Assembly (NCBI GenBank): GCA_009377535.1
Contig: WHTV01000002.1
Location: 52,352-116,351 of the forward strand
Direction of reading: 5' to 3'
DNA from: Kiloniellaceae bacterium
Lineage (GTDB): Bacteria > Pseudomonadota > Alphaproteobacteria > Kiloniellales > Kiloniellaceae
Length of the DNA stretch: 64,000 bases
Under the pieces are notes generated by a model. The model did not search any database. It was not told the origin of the DNA and worked only from the letters and a program-made list of their open reading frames with translations. Shown piece by piece: positions 22,452-31,832 of this stretch (the stretch's first letter is position 1; every line of letters starts with the position of its first letter). The translations under genes were made by a program, and so were the position numbers.

Positions 22452-23657
22452 TCAGCTGGGGGCGATCCGGATTTCGCGGCGGTCGAGCCGGAGCACGTAG
22501 AGGGCGGCCGCCAATCCCAGCAGGGAAGACAACAGCATCACTCCCAGCATCGCATAGGCGGCATTTGCCTCCGTCAAGATCGCGCCGGAGATCGCGGACA
22601 TCAGCGCACCGCCTGCAACCGTGAGTGCGCCGGACAGTCCCGAGGCGCTTCCGGCCAGCGCGGGTCTTACCGACATCGCGCCGGCACTGCTGCTCGGCAT
22701 GGTCAGCCCGTTGCCCACGCCGACGAACACGCAGGCGCCAAACAGCGATGCGACATGCACGACGCCGCCCAGCAACAGCGCCAAGCCCAGCACCAGCCCG
22801 GCACAGGCGACGATCCGCCCGGCGATCATCATGGTGGTCAGCGCCTGTCGCGCCGCAAAGCGGCCGGAGAGAAAACTGCCCAGGACAAAGCCCGCCGTGA
22901 TGGTCCCCATGTAGAACCCCAGTGTCGCGGGTGATATCTCCAACACCGTTGCCGCCACCAGCGGCGCGCCCCCCAGGAAGACGTAGAATGCCCCCGTCGA
23001 AAACGCCATGCACAGCGCATACGCCCAGAATCGCCGCGACCGGAACAGCTCCGGATAGGTTCGAAACTGCTTCACGAAGGTTTCGGACGGGGTCTTGTTG
23101 GTCTCGCCCAGATCGAACCAGCACAGGCCGAGCACGATGCCGCCGAGCCCGAAAAAGGCCCAGAAGCTCGCGCGCCAGCCAAAGAGCTCATCCAGGGCCC
23201 CGCCGAACATCGGCGCCAGCATCGGCGCGACCGCCCACGCCATGGCCACATAACCCATCAGGCTCGCCGCCTTTTGCGCGGGCGCCGAGTCCTTGATTAC
23301 CGCGAGCGACACCGCATAGCCGGAGATGATCGGGCCCTGCATCATCCGAAAGAACAGGAAGGTCCGGATGTCCGTGGCCGACAAACAACCCAGCGATGCC
23401 AGCATGAAAATCACCAGGGCCGCCAGGATCACCAGCCGCCGCCCGAAGCGGTCCGACAAGGGCCCCATGACCAGCTGCAACATCGCCGTCATGGCGGCAT
23501 AGCCGGCGATCGACAGGTTCACGAGGGCATAGTCGGCCTGAAATTCCACCGCGATGTTCGACAGCGAAGGGAGAAACATGTTGAGCGAGACGACGGAAAG
23601 CGCGCTGAGCAGAACGAGCGTGGACAGTCGCGGTGGCGTGGCGGCGGAATGAAACAT
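22452..23657 (-). CDS. Multidrug efflux MFS transporter, Bcr/CflA family
   Basis: LSVVSLNMFLPSLSNIAVEFQADYALVNLSIAGYAAMTAMLQLVMGPLSDRFGRRLVILAALVIF. Confidence 0.9.
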   Translation of the reverse strand: MFHSAATPPRLSTLVLLSALSVVSLNMFLPSLSNIAVEFQADYALVNLSIAGYAAMTAMLQLVMGPLSDRFGRRLVILAALVIFMLASLGCLSATDIRTFLFFRMMQGPIISGYAVSLAVIKDSAPAQKAASLMGYVAMAWAVAPMLAPMFGGALDELFGWRASFWAFFGLGGIVLGLCWFDLGETNKTPSETFVKQFRTYPELFRSRRFWAYALCMAFSTGAFYVFLGGAPLVAATVLEISPATLGFYMGTITAGFVLGSFLSGRFAARQALTTMMIAGRIVACAGLVLGLALLLGGVVHVASLFGACVFVGVGNGLTMPSSSAGAMSVRPALAGSASGLSGALTVAGGALMSAISGAILTEANAAYAMLGVMLLSSLLGLAAALYVLRLDRREIRIAPS

Positions 23658-23706
23658 CGCGCCCTTTCAGCCCGGGAGATCCGGCGACGACAGGGATGAA
23701 GCGCAC

Positions 23707-23734
23707 AAAAAAAAACCCCCGATAGGATCGGGGG
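23707..23734 (-). terminator. Intrinsic terminator, candidate attenuator for MFS gene 22452..23657
   Basis: Minus strand CCCCCGAT-CCT-ATCGGGGG (8-bp perfect stem) followed by T9; ends 50 nt before the MFS start. Confidence 0.8.
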
Positions 23735-23760
23735 CGCAGGGGGAAACGGGCCAGTATCCG

Positions 23761-23808
23761 CTACCGGTCCGAGCGCCACGCTTCCCCTCCTACGACGGCC
23801 GGTTTCAT
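23761..23808 (-). CDS. Candidate leader peptide MKPAVVGGEAWRSDR
   Basis: ATG at 23808 preceded by GAGGAG-N9-ATG (minus strand gcGAGGAGtgtgccgagATG), stop TAG at 23761, followed 26 nt later by the terminator. Confidence 0.5.
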   Translation of the reverse strand: MKPAVVGGEAWRSDR

Positions 23809-23960
23809 CTCGGCACACTCCTCGCTTTTTCGCACTTCACGCTATGGGCAACCGCCCATCGCGTCAACCGTCCCCTCCGATGCCGCGTCGAACGCTCTTT
23901 GCTCGGAGGCAGGCCCGCACGGTGGCAATCCGCGTTTCGTATCGCGGAGGACGCGGCGCT

Positions 23961-25271
23961 TCAGGCTGCCGGCTTGGCGAGGCGCGGCTCGCCGAGCAGG
24001 TAGCCCTGGGCGCAGTCGACGCCGAGTTCCATCACCTCGATGAGGGCATCCTCGTCCTCGACCTTCTCGACCACCAGGCGCAGGCCGTTTTCCTTCAGGC
24101 CGTTGAGCAGTGCCTCGCCGGCCGAGGTGTCGCTCAGCAGCAGGTCGGCGCGAATCTTCACGAAGCGGAAGTTGCGGCTGGCCAGCATGCTGGCGTCGAT
24201 GTTCAGGTGGTGGAGGCCGTCGAGGGAGAAGCGGCAGCCGAGGTCGGCGAGGCGACGCAGGTAGAGCGCGGCGCCGCTGTCCCAGGCCTCGTAGTCGCTC
24301 TGCGAGAATTCGAAGATCAGGTGCTTGGAGAGATCGCGGTTGTTCTCCAGGAAGTCAACGAAGTCGCCGAAGAAGGCGTCGTCGCCCAGGGTGTGGCTGG
24401 AGATGTTGCAGAAGAAGTCGAGCTTCTCGTTGCGGTACTGGATCTTGCGCACCAGCTGGATACAGCGGATCAGCAGCATGTTGTCGATGGCAGCGACGAT
24501 GCCTTCGCGCTCGGCCAGGGCGATGTACTGTTCCGGCAGGATCATGTAACCGTCGGCGGTGCGCAGCCGCGAGAAACACTCGTAGTAGCGCCGCTTGCGC
24601 TGGGGCAGCAGCATGATGGGCTGCAGCACCAGGTCGATGCGGTCGTCGCGCAGCGCCTGGCGGGCAATTTCCAGGATGGCCGCCTCGTCGAGGCCTTCGG
24701 CCACCGGCGGCAGCACCCCCGGACGGCTGTTGGCGTTGGCGGGCATCGCCGCCAGCTTGCCGCCCTCGTCCGCACGCGACGGCAGGCGCCGGGCGGCCTC
24801 CGCCGCGGCAGGACGGCGCTGCGGCGCGGCCATGGCCGGGACGGCGGCCTGGCCGGGTTCGGGCGCCACCGGCGCCTTGGAGGACTTGGCGAGGCGGGCG
24901 ATCAGCGACTGCAGCACCTTCACCTCGGAAATCACCTCGTCGACGCTCTTGCCCGAGCGGCTGACGCCGCCGGCGGACTCCAGGGCCTCGCGCAGAACGG
25001 CCAGTTCGCGGCGGGTCCAGCTCAGCTCGTCGAGGGTTTCGCCCTGGGCAAAGCGCAGACCCAGCAGCTTTTCCGCCAGGAAGGACTCGCGGCCGAGGCG
25101 GGTGTAGACCTCGTGCAGCAGGCCGCCGCCGAGGAGCGCCGCCAGGCCCAGGCCGATGGCGGACTCGCGGCCGATCAGCGGCAGCCACTCAGGCAGCCAG
25201 TGGGGTCCGAAGAGCGCCAGCGCCGCGGCGCCGCCCGCATAGCAGAGGAAGATCGCGAGGTGTTTAAACAT
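23961..25271 (-). CDS. Membrane-anchored coiled-coil protein with degenerate EAL domain (TipF-like)
   Basis: Two N-terminal TM segments, coiled coil, EAL-like C-term (IDLVLQPIMLLPQRKRRYYECFSRLRTADGYMILPEQYIALAEREGIVAAIDNMLL) lacking intact EAL and DDFG motifs. Confidence 0.8.
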   Translation of the reverse strand: MFKHLAIFLCYAGGAAALALFGPHWLPEWLPLIGRESAIGLGLAALLGGGLLHEVYTRLGRESFLAEKLLGLRFAQGETLDELSWTRRELAVLREALESAGGVSRSGKSVDEVISEVKVLQSLIARLAKSSKAPVAPEPGQAAVPAMAAPQRRPAAAEAARRLPSRADEGGKLAAMPANANSRPGVLPPVAEGLDEAAILEIARQALRDDRIDLVLQPIMLLPQRKRRYYECFSRLRTADGYMILPEQYIALAEREGIVAAIDNMLLIRCIQLVRKIQYRNEKLDFFCNISSHTLGDDAFFGDFVDFLENNRDLSKHLIFEFSQSDYEAWDSGAALYLRRLADLGCRFSLDGLHHLNIDASMLASRNFRFVKIRADLLLSDTSAGEALLNGLKENGLRLVVEKVEDEDALIEVMELGVDCAQGYLLGEPRLAKPAA

Positions 25272-25445
25272 GCGCCTGTCGGGAAAATGAAAAGCTGTGC
25301 CGGTCCATGACTGACACTTTGCCATTGAGAGGCTTGAAAGATGGTTAATCCAAGCTTGCCCAGGTTGCCGGCAGAAGCTTGACGAATCTCCGCCGACGAC
25401 GCATTTCTGCCGCGAAGAGCGGCAAACGACAGGAGAAGACGGGCG

Positions 25446-25793
25446 ATGAGCGTTACCATCTACCACAACCCGCGCTGCAGCAAATCGCGCCAGACCCTGG
25501 CGCTGCTGCAGGACCAGGGCGTCGCGCCCCGGGTGGTCGAGTACCTGAACGACACGCCCGACGCCGCCACCCTGGACGGCCTCCTGAAGAAGCTGAAGCT
25601 GGAGCCGCGCGAGCTGATGCGCCGCAAGGAGGCGCCTTACAAGGACCTCGGCCTCGACGGCCCGGGCCTCAGCCGCGACGCGCTGATCGCCGCCATGGTC
25701 GAAAACCCCATCCTCATCGAACGGCCGATCGTGGTGAAGGGCACCAAGGCCGCCCTCGGCCGCCCGCCCGAAGCGGTGCTGGAAATCCTGTAG
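25446..25793 (+). CDS. arsC: Arsenate reductase (glutaredoxin), ArsC family
   Basis: MSVTIYHNPRCSKSRQTLALLQDQGVAPRVVEYLNDTP ... LMRRKEAPYKDLGL ... NPILIERPIVV. Confidence 0.93.
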   Translation: MSVTIYHNPRCSKSRQTLALLQDQGVAPRVVEYLNDTPDAATLDGLLKKLKLEPRELMRRKEAPYKDLGLDGPGLSRDALIAAMVENPILIERPIVVKGTKAALGRPPEAVLEIL

Positions 25794-25865
25794 AAGCGGC
25801 TAGAACCCCTCACCCTCCCGCTTAGACGGAGTTGAGTGAGGGAGATGCCGCCCGCGAAGGCGCAT

Positions 25866-26942
25866 TTATCCGCTGTAGCGGTGGTCGGCGCCGACGGCGG
25901 CCTGGAGGTTGTCGAAGCCGTCCTCGCGCAGCAGGCGCGCCAGCTCGGTCTTGATGCGCGGCACCAGGGCGGGGCCGCCATAGATCAAGCCGGTGTAGAG
26001 CTGCACCAGCGAGGCGCCGGCGCGGATCTTGCGGTAGGCGTCGGCGCCCGAAGCGACCCCGCCGACCCCGATCAGTGGGATGCGGCCCTCGGTGAGCCGG
26101 TAGAGATCGCCGAGCACCGCCGTCGAGGGCGCAAAGAGTGGCCGGCCGGAGAGCCCGCCCGCCTCGCCGCGCGCGCTGCCCCTGAGATCGCCCGGCCGGG
26201 CGACGGTGGTGTTGGTGGCGATCAGGCCGGAAACCCCCAGGCTGAGGCTGACCGCGGCGATGTCGGCCTTGTCCTCGTCCGTGAGGTCCGGCGCGATCTT
26301 TACCAGCAGCGGCGGCGCCGGCTGCGGCAGCGCGGCCTTGACCCGGCCAAGCAGTTCTTCCAGCTCGCCACGGGCCTGCAGGGCGCGCAGTCCCGGGGTA
26401 TTGGGCGAGGAGACGTTGACCACCAGGTAGTCGGCCAGGGGCGCCAAGGCGGCGGCACCCAGCACGTAGTCGCTGGCGGCATCCGTCGTTTCCCTGTTCT
26501 TGCCGAGATTGACTCCCACCGGCCCAGCCCTCTGCTTGGCCGACCGACCCGCCTTGCGGAAGGCGGCAAGCTGCGCCCGCGCCGTTTCCAGGCCCGCGTT
26601 GTTGAAGCCCAGGCGGTTGATCACGGCGCCGTCTTCGGGCAGGCGGAAGAGGCGCGGACGGGAATTGCCCGCTTGCGGACGCGGCGTCACCGAGCCGATT
26701 TCAACGAAGCCGAGGCCGAGGCCGAGCATCGCCGCCATCACCTGGGCATCCTTGTCGAAGCCGGCAGCGAGACCGAGGGGATTGCGGAAGGTCAGGCCCC
26801 AGAGCTCGCTCGCCAGGATCGGATCGTCCGTCGCCTTCTGGTGCGGCGCGAGGCCGCGGCGCAGTGCCCACAGCGTCAGCCGGTGGGCGGTTTCCGGGTC
26901 GAGCCGCCTGAGTGCCGGGCCGAAGAGGGAAAAGGCGTCCAA
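25866..26942 (-). CDS. pyrD: Quinone-dependent dihydroorotate dehydrogenase
   Basis: LWGLTFRNPLGLAAGFDKDAQ ... VEIGSVTPRPQAGNSRPRLFRLPEDGAVINRLGFNN ... NVSSPNTPGLRALQ. Confidence 0.95.
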   Translation of the reverse strand: MDAFSLFGPALRRLDPETAHRLTLWALRRGLAPHQKATDDPILASELWGLTFRNPLGLAAGFDKDAQVMAAMLGLGLGFVEIGSVTPRPQAGNSRPRLFRLPEDGAVINRLGFNNAGLETARAQLAAFRKAGRSAKQRAGPVGVNLGKNRETTDAASDYVLGAAALAPLADYLVVNVSSPNTPGLRALQARGELEELLGRVKAALPQPAPPLLVKIAPDLTDEDKADIAAVSLSLGVSGLIATNTTVARPGDLRGSARGEAGGLSGRPLFAPSTAVLGDLYRLTEGRIPLIGVGGVASGADAYRKIRAGASLVQLYTGLIYGGPALVPRIKTELARLLREDGFDNLQAAVGADHRYSG

Positions 26943-26958
26943 GCCAGGCCCACCCCTA

Positions 26959-27222
26959 GCCCGGACTTCTCGAACTATGGCGGAGCGTCATCGCGTCAGG
27001 AAGCCCGCTGGGCAGGAGGAGCCCGAAAAGCGTAGCGGAGGCTACGGTTGAGGGCTTCGACGCACCCAGCGGGCTTCCTGACGTGACCCGGAGGGCGGGG
27101 CGCATTTGCCGACAGGCGGCGTCAAGCCGCTCGACCGTATTGCCGATACGCTCTTCGCGTCTTTCCTGGCCTGTCGCCAAATGCGCCTCCGTGACGTCCA
27201 CCATAGTTTGAGAAATCCGGGC
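26959..27222. mobile_element. 264-bp MITE-like structured repeat, copy 1 (flanked by TA on both sides)
   Basis: Terminal inverted repeats gcccggacttctcgaactatgg / ccatagtttgagaaatccgggc; two internal large hairpins; second copy in opposite orientation at 37472..37735. Confidence 0.8.
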
Positions 27223-27569
27223 TATCCGAGCGGCGGGAAGCGATGGCGGCCGTCAGGCCCCAGCGGCAGATCGTCGGCCCGGCGCACCGCCGCCAGAGGC
27301 AGTTCTCCATAGAGGTGCGGGAAGAGGGCGCCGCCGCGCGAGGGCTCCCACTTCAGGGCGGCGCCTAGGGCCGCCGCCTCGACCGTCAGCAGCACCAGAC
27401 CCGTCTGCCCGGCACGGTGCTTGGCGGCACTGACCGCCACCTGGTCGGCAGCGGAGAAGTGGATGAAGCCGTCGGCGCGGTCCTGGGAGGAGCCGGCATA
27501 GCTTCCGGCGGCCTCGGCGGCGGCCCACTCTTCGCGGCGGCAGATATGATAGATGAGGTCGCGATTCAT
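27222..27569 (-). CDS. DUF952 domain-containing protein
   Basis: LIYHICRREEWAAAEAAGSYAGSSQDRADGFIHFSAADQVAVSAAKHRAGQTGLVLLTVEA; 3' end abuts repeat copy 1. Confidence 0.88.
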   Translation of the reverse strand: MNRDLIYHICRREEWAAAEAAGSYAGSSQDRADGFIHFSAADQVAVSAAKHRAGQTGLVLLTVEAAALGAALKWEPSRGGALFPHLYGELPLAAVRRADDLPLGPDGRHRFPPLG

Positions 27570-27707
27570 GCCGCCAAGTTAGTCGAGAGGCAGAGGGCTG
27601 AACAGCTTCCTCGCTGGAATTACACGGAGAACCTGTGCAAATCAGCCAAAAAACCCTGAGACTATCTTCTTGCTGCATGCCCGCTCGGATTATAAGACAA
27701 TGTTCCC

Positions 27708-28340
27708 ATGCTGGAACACCAGAACGTTTGGCGCGCCATCGACCGCCTCGCCGCCAGGTATGATCTTTCGCCCTCCGGACTCGCCCGGCAGGCGGGCTTG
27801 GACCCGACCACCTTCAACAAGAGCAAGCGGATCACCAAGGAAGGCAAGCAGCGCTGGCCGAGCACCGAATCGCTGGCCAAGGTGCTGAACGCCACCGGTG
27901 CCACACTCGGCGAATTCGTCGGCCTGATCGAGGAGCAGGAGGAATCGGCGCGCTTGCGCAAGTTGCCGAAGCTGCGCTTTGCCATGGCGGCGCAGCCGGG
28001 CTTCTTCGATGCCGTGGGCAAGCCGCAACGCAGCAACTGGGACGAGATCGCCTTTCCCGAGGTCCCGGACCCCCATGCCTTTGCGCTGGAGATCTCCGGC
28101 GACGGGCTGCTTCCGGTCTATCGCAACGGCGACCTCGTGGTGGTCTCGCCGAGCGCCGAGGTGCAGGCCGGCGACCGGGTGCTGCTGCGCAGCCTGCAGG
28201 GCGAACTGTTGATCGCCGAACTGCTCGAGAAGGCCGGCGACCGCCTGCGCATCAAGTCGCTGAGCCGGGAGCACGTCGTGCGCGACCTGCCCGCCGCACA
28301 GGTGCAGTGGTTTTCGCGGATCGCCTGGTCGGGCCATTAG
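27708..28340 (+). CDS. HTH transcriptional regulator with S24 (LexA/CI) peptidase-like fold
   Basis: N-term HTH (PSGLARQAGLDPTTFNKSKR), C-term FALEISGDGLLPVYRNGDLVVVSPSAEVQAGDRVLLRS aligns to S24 FxLxVxGDSMxPxxxxGDxVVV. Confidence 0.85.
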   Translation: MLEHQNVWRAIDRLAARYDLSPSGLARQAGLDPTTFNKSKRITKEGKQRWPSTESLAKVLNATGATLGEFVGLIEEQEESARLRKLPKLRFAMAAQPGFFDAVGKPQRSNWDEIAFPEVPDPHAFALEISGDGLLPVYRNGDLVVVSPSAEVQAGDRVLLRSLQGELLIAELLEKAGDRLRIKSLSREHVVRDLPAAQVQWFSRIAWSGH

Positions 28341-28496
28341 ACGTCTACAAACCGCCTAACGGAGAGCGCCGGAACGACACCGGCCGTGCCGTGCAGGCCG
28401 GCCTTGCCGGCCCGCGCGCCCGGCGCTGCTTTTCCTGAGCGAGCCTAGAGGATAGGCTCTTCCCCGTCGCCCGATGCAACGAAGGAAGGTCCCGAC

Positions 28497-29342
28497 ATGA
28501 CAGCGCCGAAGGCCGTGCATTTCCTGGACGGCAAGTGGGTTGAAGGCAACCCGCCGATCATGGGCCCGATGACCCACGCCGCCTGGATGGCCTCTGTCGT
28601 CTTCGACGGCGCGCGCGCCTTCGAGGGCGTGACGCCGGACCTCGACCGGCACTGCGAGCGCCTGGTCGGCTCGGCGGAGACCTTCGGCCTCAAGGCGGTG
28701 CACTCGGCCGGGGAGATGCTGGAAATCGCCCAGGACGGGCTGAAGCATTTCGCCAAGGATGCCGCGCTCTACCTGCGCCCCATGCTGTGGGCCGAAAGCG
28801 GCTTCGTCTCCCCCGACCCGGAGTCGACGCGCTTCTGCTTCACGCTCTACGAGGCGCCGATGCCGAGGGCCGACGGCTTCTCGGTCTGCCTGTCCAGCTT
28901 CCGGCGCCCGGCGCCCGACATGGCGCCGACCGATGCCAAGGCCTCCTGCCTCTATCCCAACTCGGCGCGCGCCCTCACCGAGGCGACCCGGCGCGGCTTC
29001 GACAATGCCGTGGTGCTGGACGCCCTCGACAACGTGGCCGAGCTCGCCACCGCCAACATCTGGATCGCCAAGGACGGCGCGGCCGTCACGCCGGCGCCCA
29101 ACGGCAGCTTTCTCAACGGCATCACCAAGCAGCGCGTCATGAAGCTGCTGGTGAAGGCCGGCATCACGGTGCGCGAAGCCCGCCTCACCTGGCGGGACGT
29201 GATGGAGGCAGACGAGGTCTTCTCGACCGGCAACTACGGTAAGGTGCTGCCGGTCACCCAGGTCGAGGACCGCAACCTGCAACCCGGACCGGTCTATGCC
29301 ACCGCCCGCGAGGCCTACTGGAATTGGGCGCACGGCGGCTGA
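28497..29342 (+). CDS. ilvE: Branched-chain amino acid aminotransferase
   Basis: FLDGKWVEGNPPIMGPMTHAAWMASVVFDGARAFEG ... YLRPMLWAESGFV ... NVAELATANIWIAKDG, class IV PLP fold. Confidence 0.88.
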   Translation: MTAPKAVHFLDGKWVEGNPPIMGPMTHAAWMASVVFDGARAFEGVTPDLDRHCERLVGSAETFGLKAVHSAGEMLEIAQDGLKHFAKDAALYLRPMLWAESGFVSPDPESTRFCFTLYEAPMPRADGFSVCLSSFRRPAPDMAPTDAKASCLYPNSARALTEATRRGFDNAVVLDALDNVAELATANIWIAKDGAAVTPAPNGSFLNGITKQRVMKLLVKAGITVREARLTWRDVMEADEVFSTGNYGKVLPVTQVEDRNLQPGPVYATAREAYWNWAHGG

Positions 29343-29349
29343 GGCCGTG

Positions 29350-30078
29350 TCACGCGGAGGCGGCCACCTGCAGCTTGCCGGTGACGCCGTGCTTCTCGAT
29401 CAGCCCGGCGATCAGTCCGCTTGCTTTGGCTTCGGCGATGAACTGCTGGACGAAGGACTTCAGGGCGTGGTTCGCCGGCTTGGTGCCGACGGCCTGCCGC
29501 ACCGAGGTATAGCGCCCCGACAGGAGACGCGAGCCGGGGAGGCTCCCGCTGTTCTCCCGCAGCGCGGGGACCAGGCCCGCCAGAGCTTCGAGCTTCTCCG
29601 CCTTGAAGAGCTCGAAGGCGCCGGCCAAGCCCTTCGCGCGGCGCAGTTCCGCATGCTTCAGGGTGCGGCTCAGATAGAGATCATAGGCGGCGCGATCGGA
29701 GACGGCGATGCGCACGCCAGGCCGGTCGACATCTGCGATGGACCGGAGGGGCGAGTCCGCGGGCACCAGATAAGTGGCCTCGATCTCGACGTAGGCATCG
29801 CAGAAGGCGATGGTCTCGGCGCGCTTCGGCTCCTCGGCAATCAACCCGATGTCCCAGACATCCCGCGCCACCGCATCGGCGACCTCGCCAGGCGTGTCGA
29901 AGGTCACGTAGGAGACTGCAACACCCAGACGCTCTGCGATCGCCGCCGCCAAGTCCGGTGCCACCCCTTGCGGATCGCCATTCCGGCTGCGGCCCGTCAC
30001 CAGCAGGATGTTGCCGAGGTTGATGCCGACGCGCAGCGTGCCGGGAACACCAAGCTCGGACACCACCGCAGCAGTCAT
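29350..30078 (-). CDS. Transporter substrate-binding domain-containing protein (amino acid ABC type)
   Basis: LGVPGTLRVGINLGNILLVTGRSRNGDPQGVAPDLAAAIAERLGVAVSYVTFDTPGEVADAV; no obvious signal peptide. Confidence 0.85.
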   Translation of the reverse strand: MTAAVVSELGVPGTLRVGINLGNILLVTGRSRNGDPQGVAPDLAAAIAERLGVAVSYVTFDTPGEVADAVARDVWDIGLIAEEPKRAETIAFCDAYVEIEATYLVPADSPLRSIADVDRPGVRIAVSDRAAYDLYLSRTLKHAELRRAKGLAGAFELFKAEKLEALAGLVPALRENSGSLPGSRLLSGRYTSVRQAVGTKPANHALKSFVQQFIAEAKASGLIAGLIEKHGVTGKLQVAASA

Positions 30079-30100
30079 GTTCGGCTCCTTGGGCGCGCGA

Positions 30101-31687
30101 CTAAGACGATGCCGTCAGGCTCTCGCCCTGCAGCACGGTCTCGATGAGGGCGAGGCTCTCCTTGAGGCCGTAGAGGGCCATGAAGGAGCCGATGCGCGGC
30201 CCTTGGTCCTGGCCTAGCAGGATCTCGTAGAGCGCCTTGAACCAATCGCGCAGGTTTTCATAGCCGTGGTCCTTGCCGACGGCATAGACCTCGCCTTGGA
30301 TGAGCTCGCCGTCCGCATCCGCGGAGACCTCGCGCAGGCGCGCCGCCAGGTCGGCGAGCGCCTTGCGTTCCGTCTCGCTCGGCGCGCGGTAGCGCTTGGC
30401 CGGCTTTACGAAGTCCCTGTAGTACCGCAGCGCGAAGCCGACCAGGCGGTCGAGGAAGGGATCGCCCTGCGGCGTCGCGTCGGGCGCGTAGCGCGAGATG
30501 AATCCCCAGAGCACCGCCGGGTCCTCGGTGTTGCACACCGAGGCGAGGTTCAGCAGCATGGCAAAGCTGAGCTTGGTGCCCGGCACCGGCGGCTGGCCGT
30601 TGTGGATGTGCCAGACCGGGTTTTCCAGGCGCTTGTCGTCCTGCCCGTCGTAGGCCGCCAGGTGCGAGAGGTAGTCGTCGACCGCGCGCGGGATGACGTC
30701 GAAGTAGAGCCGCTTGGCCGCCCGCGGCTTCTGAAACATAAAATGCGAGAGACTCTCCGGCGGACCATAGGTCAGCCACTCTTCGGCGCTGAGGCCGTTG
30801 CCCTTGGACTTGGAGATCTTCCTCGCTTCTTCGTCGAGGAAGAGTTCGTAGTTGAAGCCCTCCGGCGGGCGGGCGCCGAGGAGGCGGCAGATCTGCGAGC
30901 CGAGCTTCACCGAGTCGATGAGGTCCTTGCCGGACATCTCGTAGTCGACGCCCAGCGCATACCAGCGCATCGCCCAGTCGGCCTTCCATTGCAGCTTGCA
31001 CTGGCCGCCGGTCACCGGCACCTCGACCTGCCTGCCGTCTTCGTCCTCATAGACGATGGTGCCGGCTTCGGCATTCACCTCCAGCACCGGCACCTGCAGC
31101 ACGCGCCCGGTCTTCGGGCAGAGCGGCAGGAAGGGACTGTAGGTCTCGCGGCGTTCCGGCCCGAGGGTCGGCAGCACCACGTTCTTCACCGCGTCGTAGT
31201 GACGCAGCACCTGCAGGAGGGCCCCGTCGAAGCGGCCGGAGGTGTACCAGTCGGTCGCCGACTGGAACTCGTATTCGAAGCCGAAGGTGTCGAGAAAGCC
31301 GCGCAGGCGCGCATTGTTGTGATGCCCGAAGCTCTCGTGGGTTCCGAAGGGATCGGGGATCTGGGTGAGCGGCTTGCCAAGATGCTCGGCCACCATTGCC
31401 TTGTTGGGGATGTTGTCGGGCACTTTGCGCAGGCCGTCCATGTCGTCGGAAAAGCAGAACAGCCGCGCCGGCACGTCGCTGAGACGCTGAAAGGCCTGGC
31501 GCACCATGGTGGTGCGCGCCACCTCGCCGAAGGTACCGATGTGCGGCAGGCCCGACGGCCCGTAGCCCGTCTCGAAGAGGACGTAGCCCTTGTCCGGCGC
31601 CTTCGCGTCGATGCGCTTCAGGACTCGTCTTGCCTCTTCGAAGGGCCAGGCGCGTGCGGCCTCGGCCAGGTCTCTCTCGTTGGTCAT
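30101..31687 (-). CDS. lysS: Lysyl-tRNA synthetase, class I
   Basis: [32 protein letters not shown] (HIGH-like) and [26 protein letters not shown] (KMSKS-like); class I LysRS layout. Confidence 0.94.
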   Translation of the reverse strand: MTNERDLAEAARAWPFEEARRVLKRIDAKAPDKGYVLFETGYGPSGLPHIGTFGEVARTTMVRQAFQRLSDVPARLFCFSDDMDGLRKVPDNIPNKAMVAEHLGKPLTQIPDPFGTHESFGHHNNARLRGFLDTFGFEYEFQSATDWYTSGRFDGALLQVLRHYDAVKNVVLPTLGPERRETYSPFLPLCPKTGRVLQVPVLEVNAEAGTIVYEDEDGRQVEVPVTGGQCKLQWKADWAMRWYALGVDYEMSGKDLIDSVKLGSQICRLLGARPPEGFNYELFLDEEARKISKSKGNGLSAEEWLTYGPPESLSHFMFQKPRAAKRLYFDVIPRAVDDYLSHLAAYDGQDDKRLENPVWHIHNGQPPVPGTKLSFAMLLNLASVCNTEDPAVLWGFISRYAPDATPQGDPFLDRLVGFALRYYRDFVKPAKRYRAPSETERKALADLAARLREVSADADGELIQGEVYAVGKDHGYENLRDWFKALYEILLGQDQGPRIGSFMALYGLKESLALIETVLQGESLTASS

Positions 31688-31832
31688 GGCTCCGCTCGTG
31701 CGACGGGTGGAAGCTTGCGGAAGCGGCCTTGTGCCGCCCCCTGTCAAGTGAGGCGGACACTAGGCCCGTGCGGGACCAGCGTCAACGCCAGGAGGAAACG
31801 GGGTAGCAGCGGATTTCGGCCTGTCGGCCCGC

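Noticed and set aside
26956-27204. ORF of 82 aa spanning repeat copy 1, similar to the + strand ORF 37466..37738 in copy 2
   Set aside because: Open in both copies, but 14 of 82 residues differ, and many changes fall at paired hairpin positions with compensatory partners; structure explains conservation better than coding. High-GC sequence gives frequent spurious long ORFs.
30101-31687. Archaeal-like (class I) lysyl-tRNA synthetase as a novelty
   Set aside because: Class I LysRS is well known in many alphaproteobacteria; expected.
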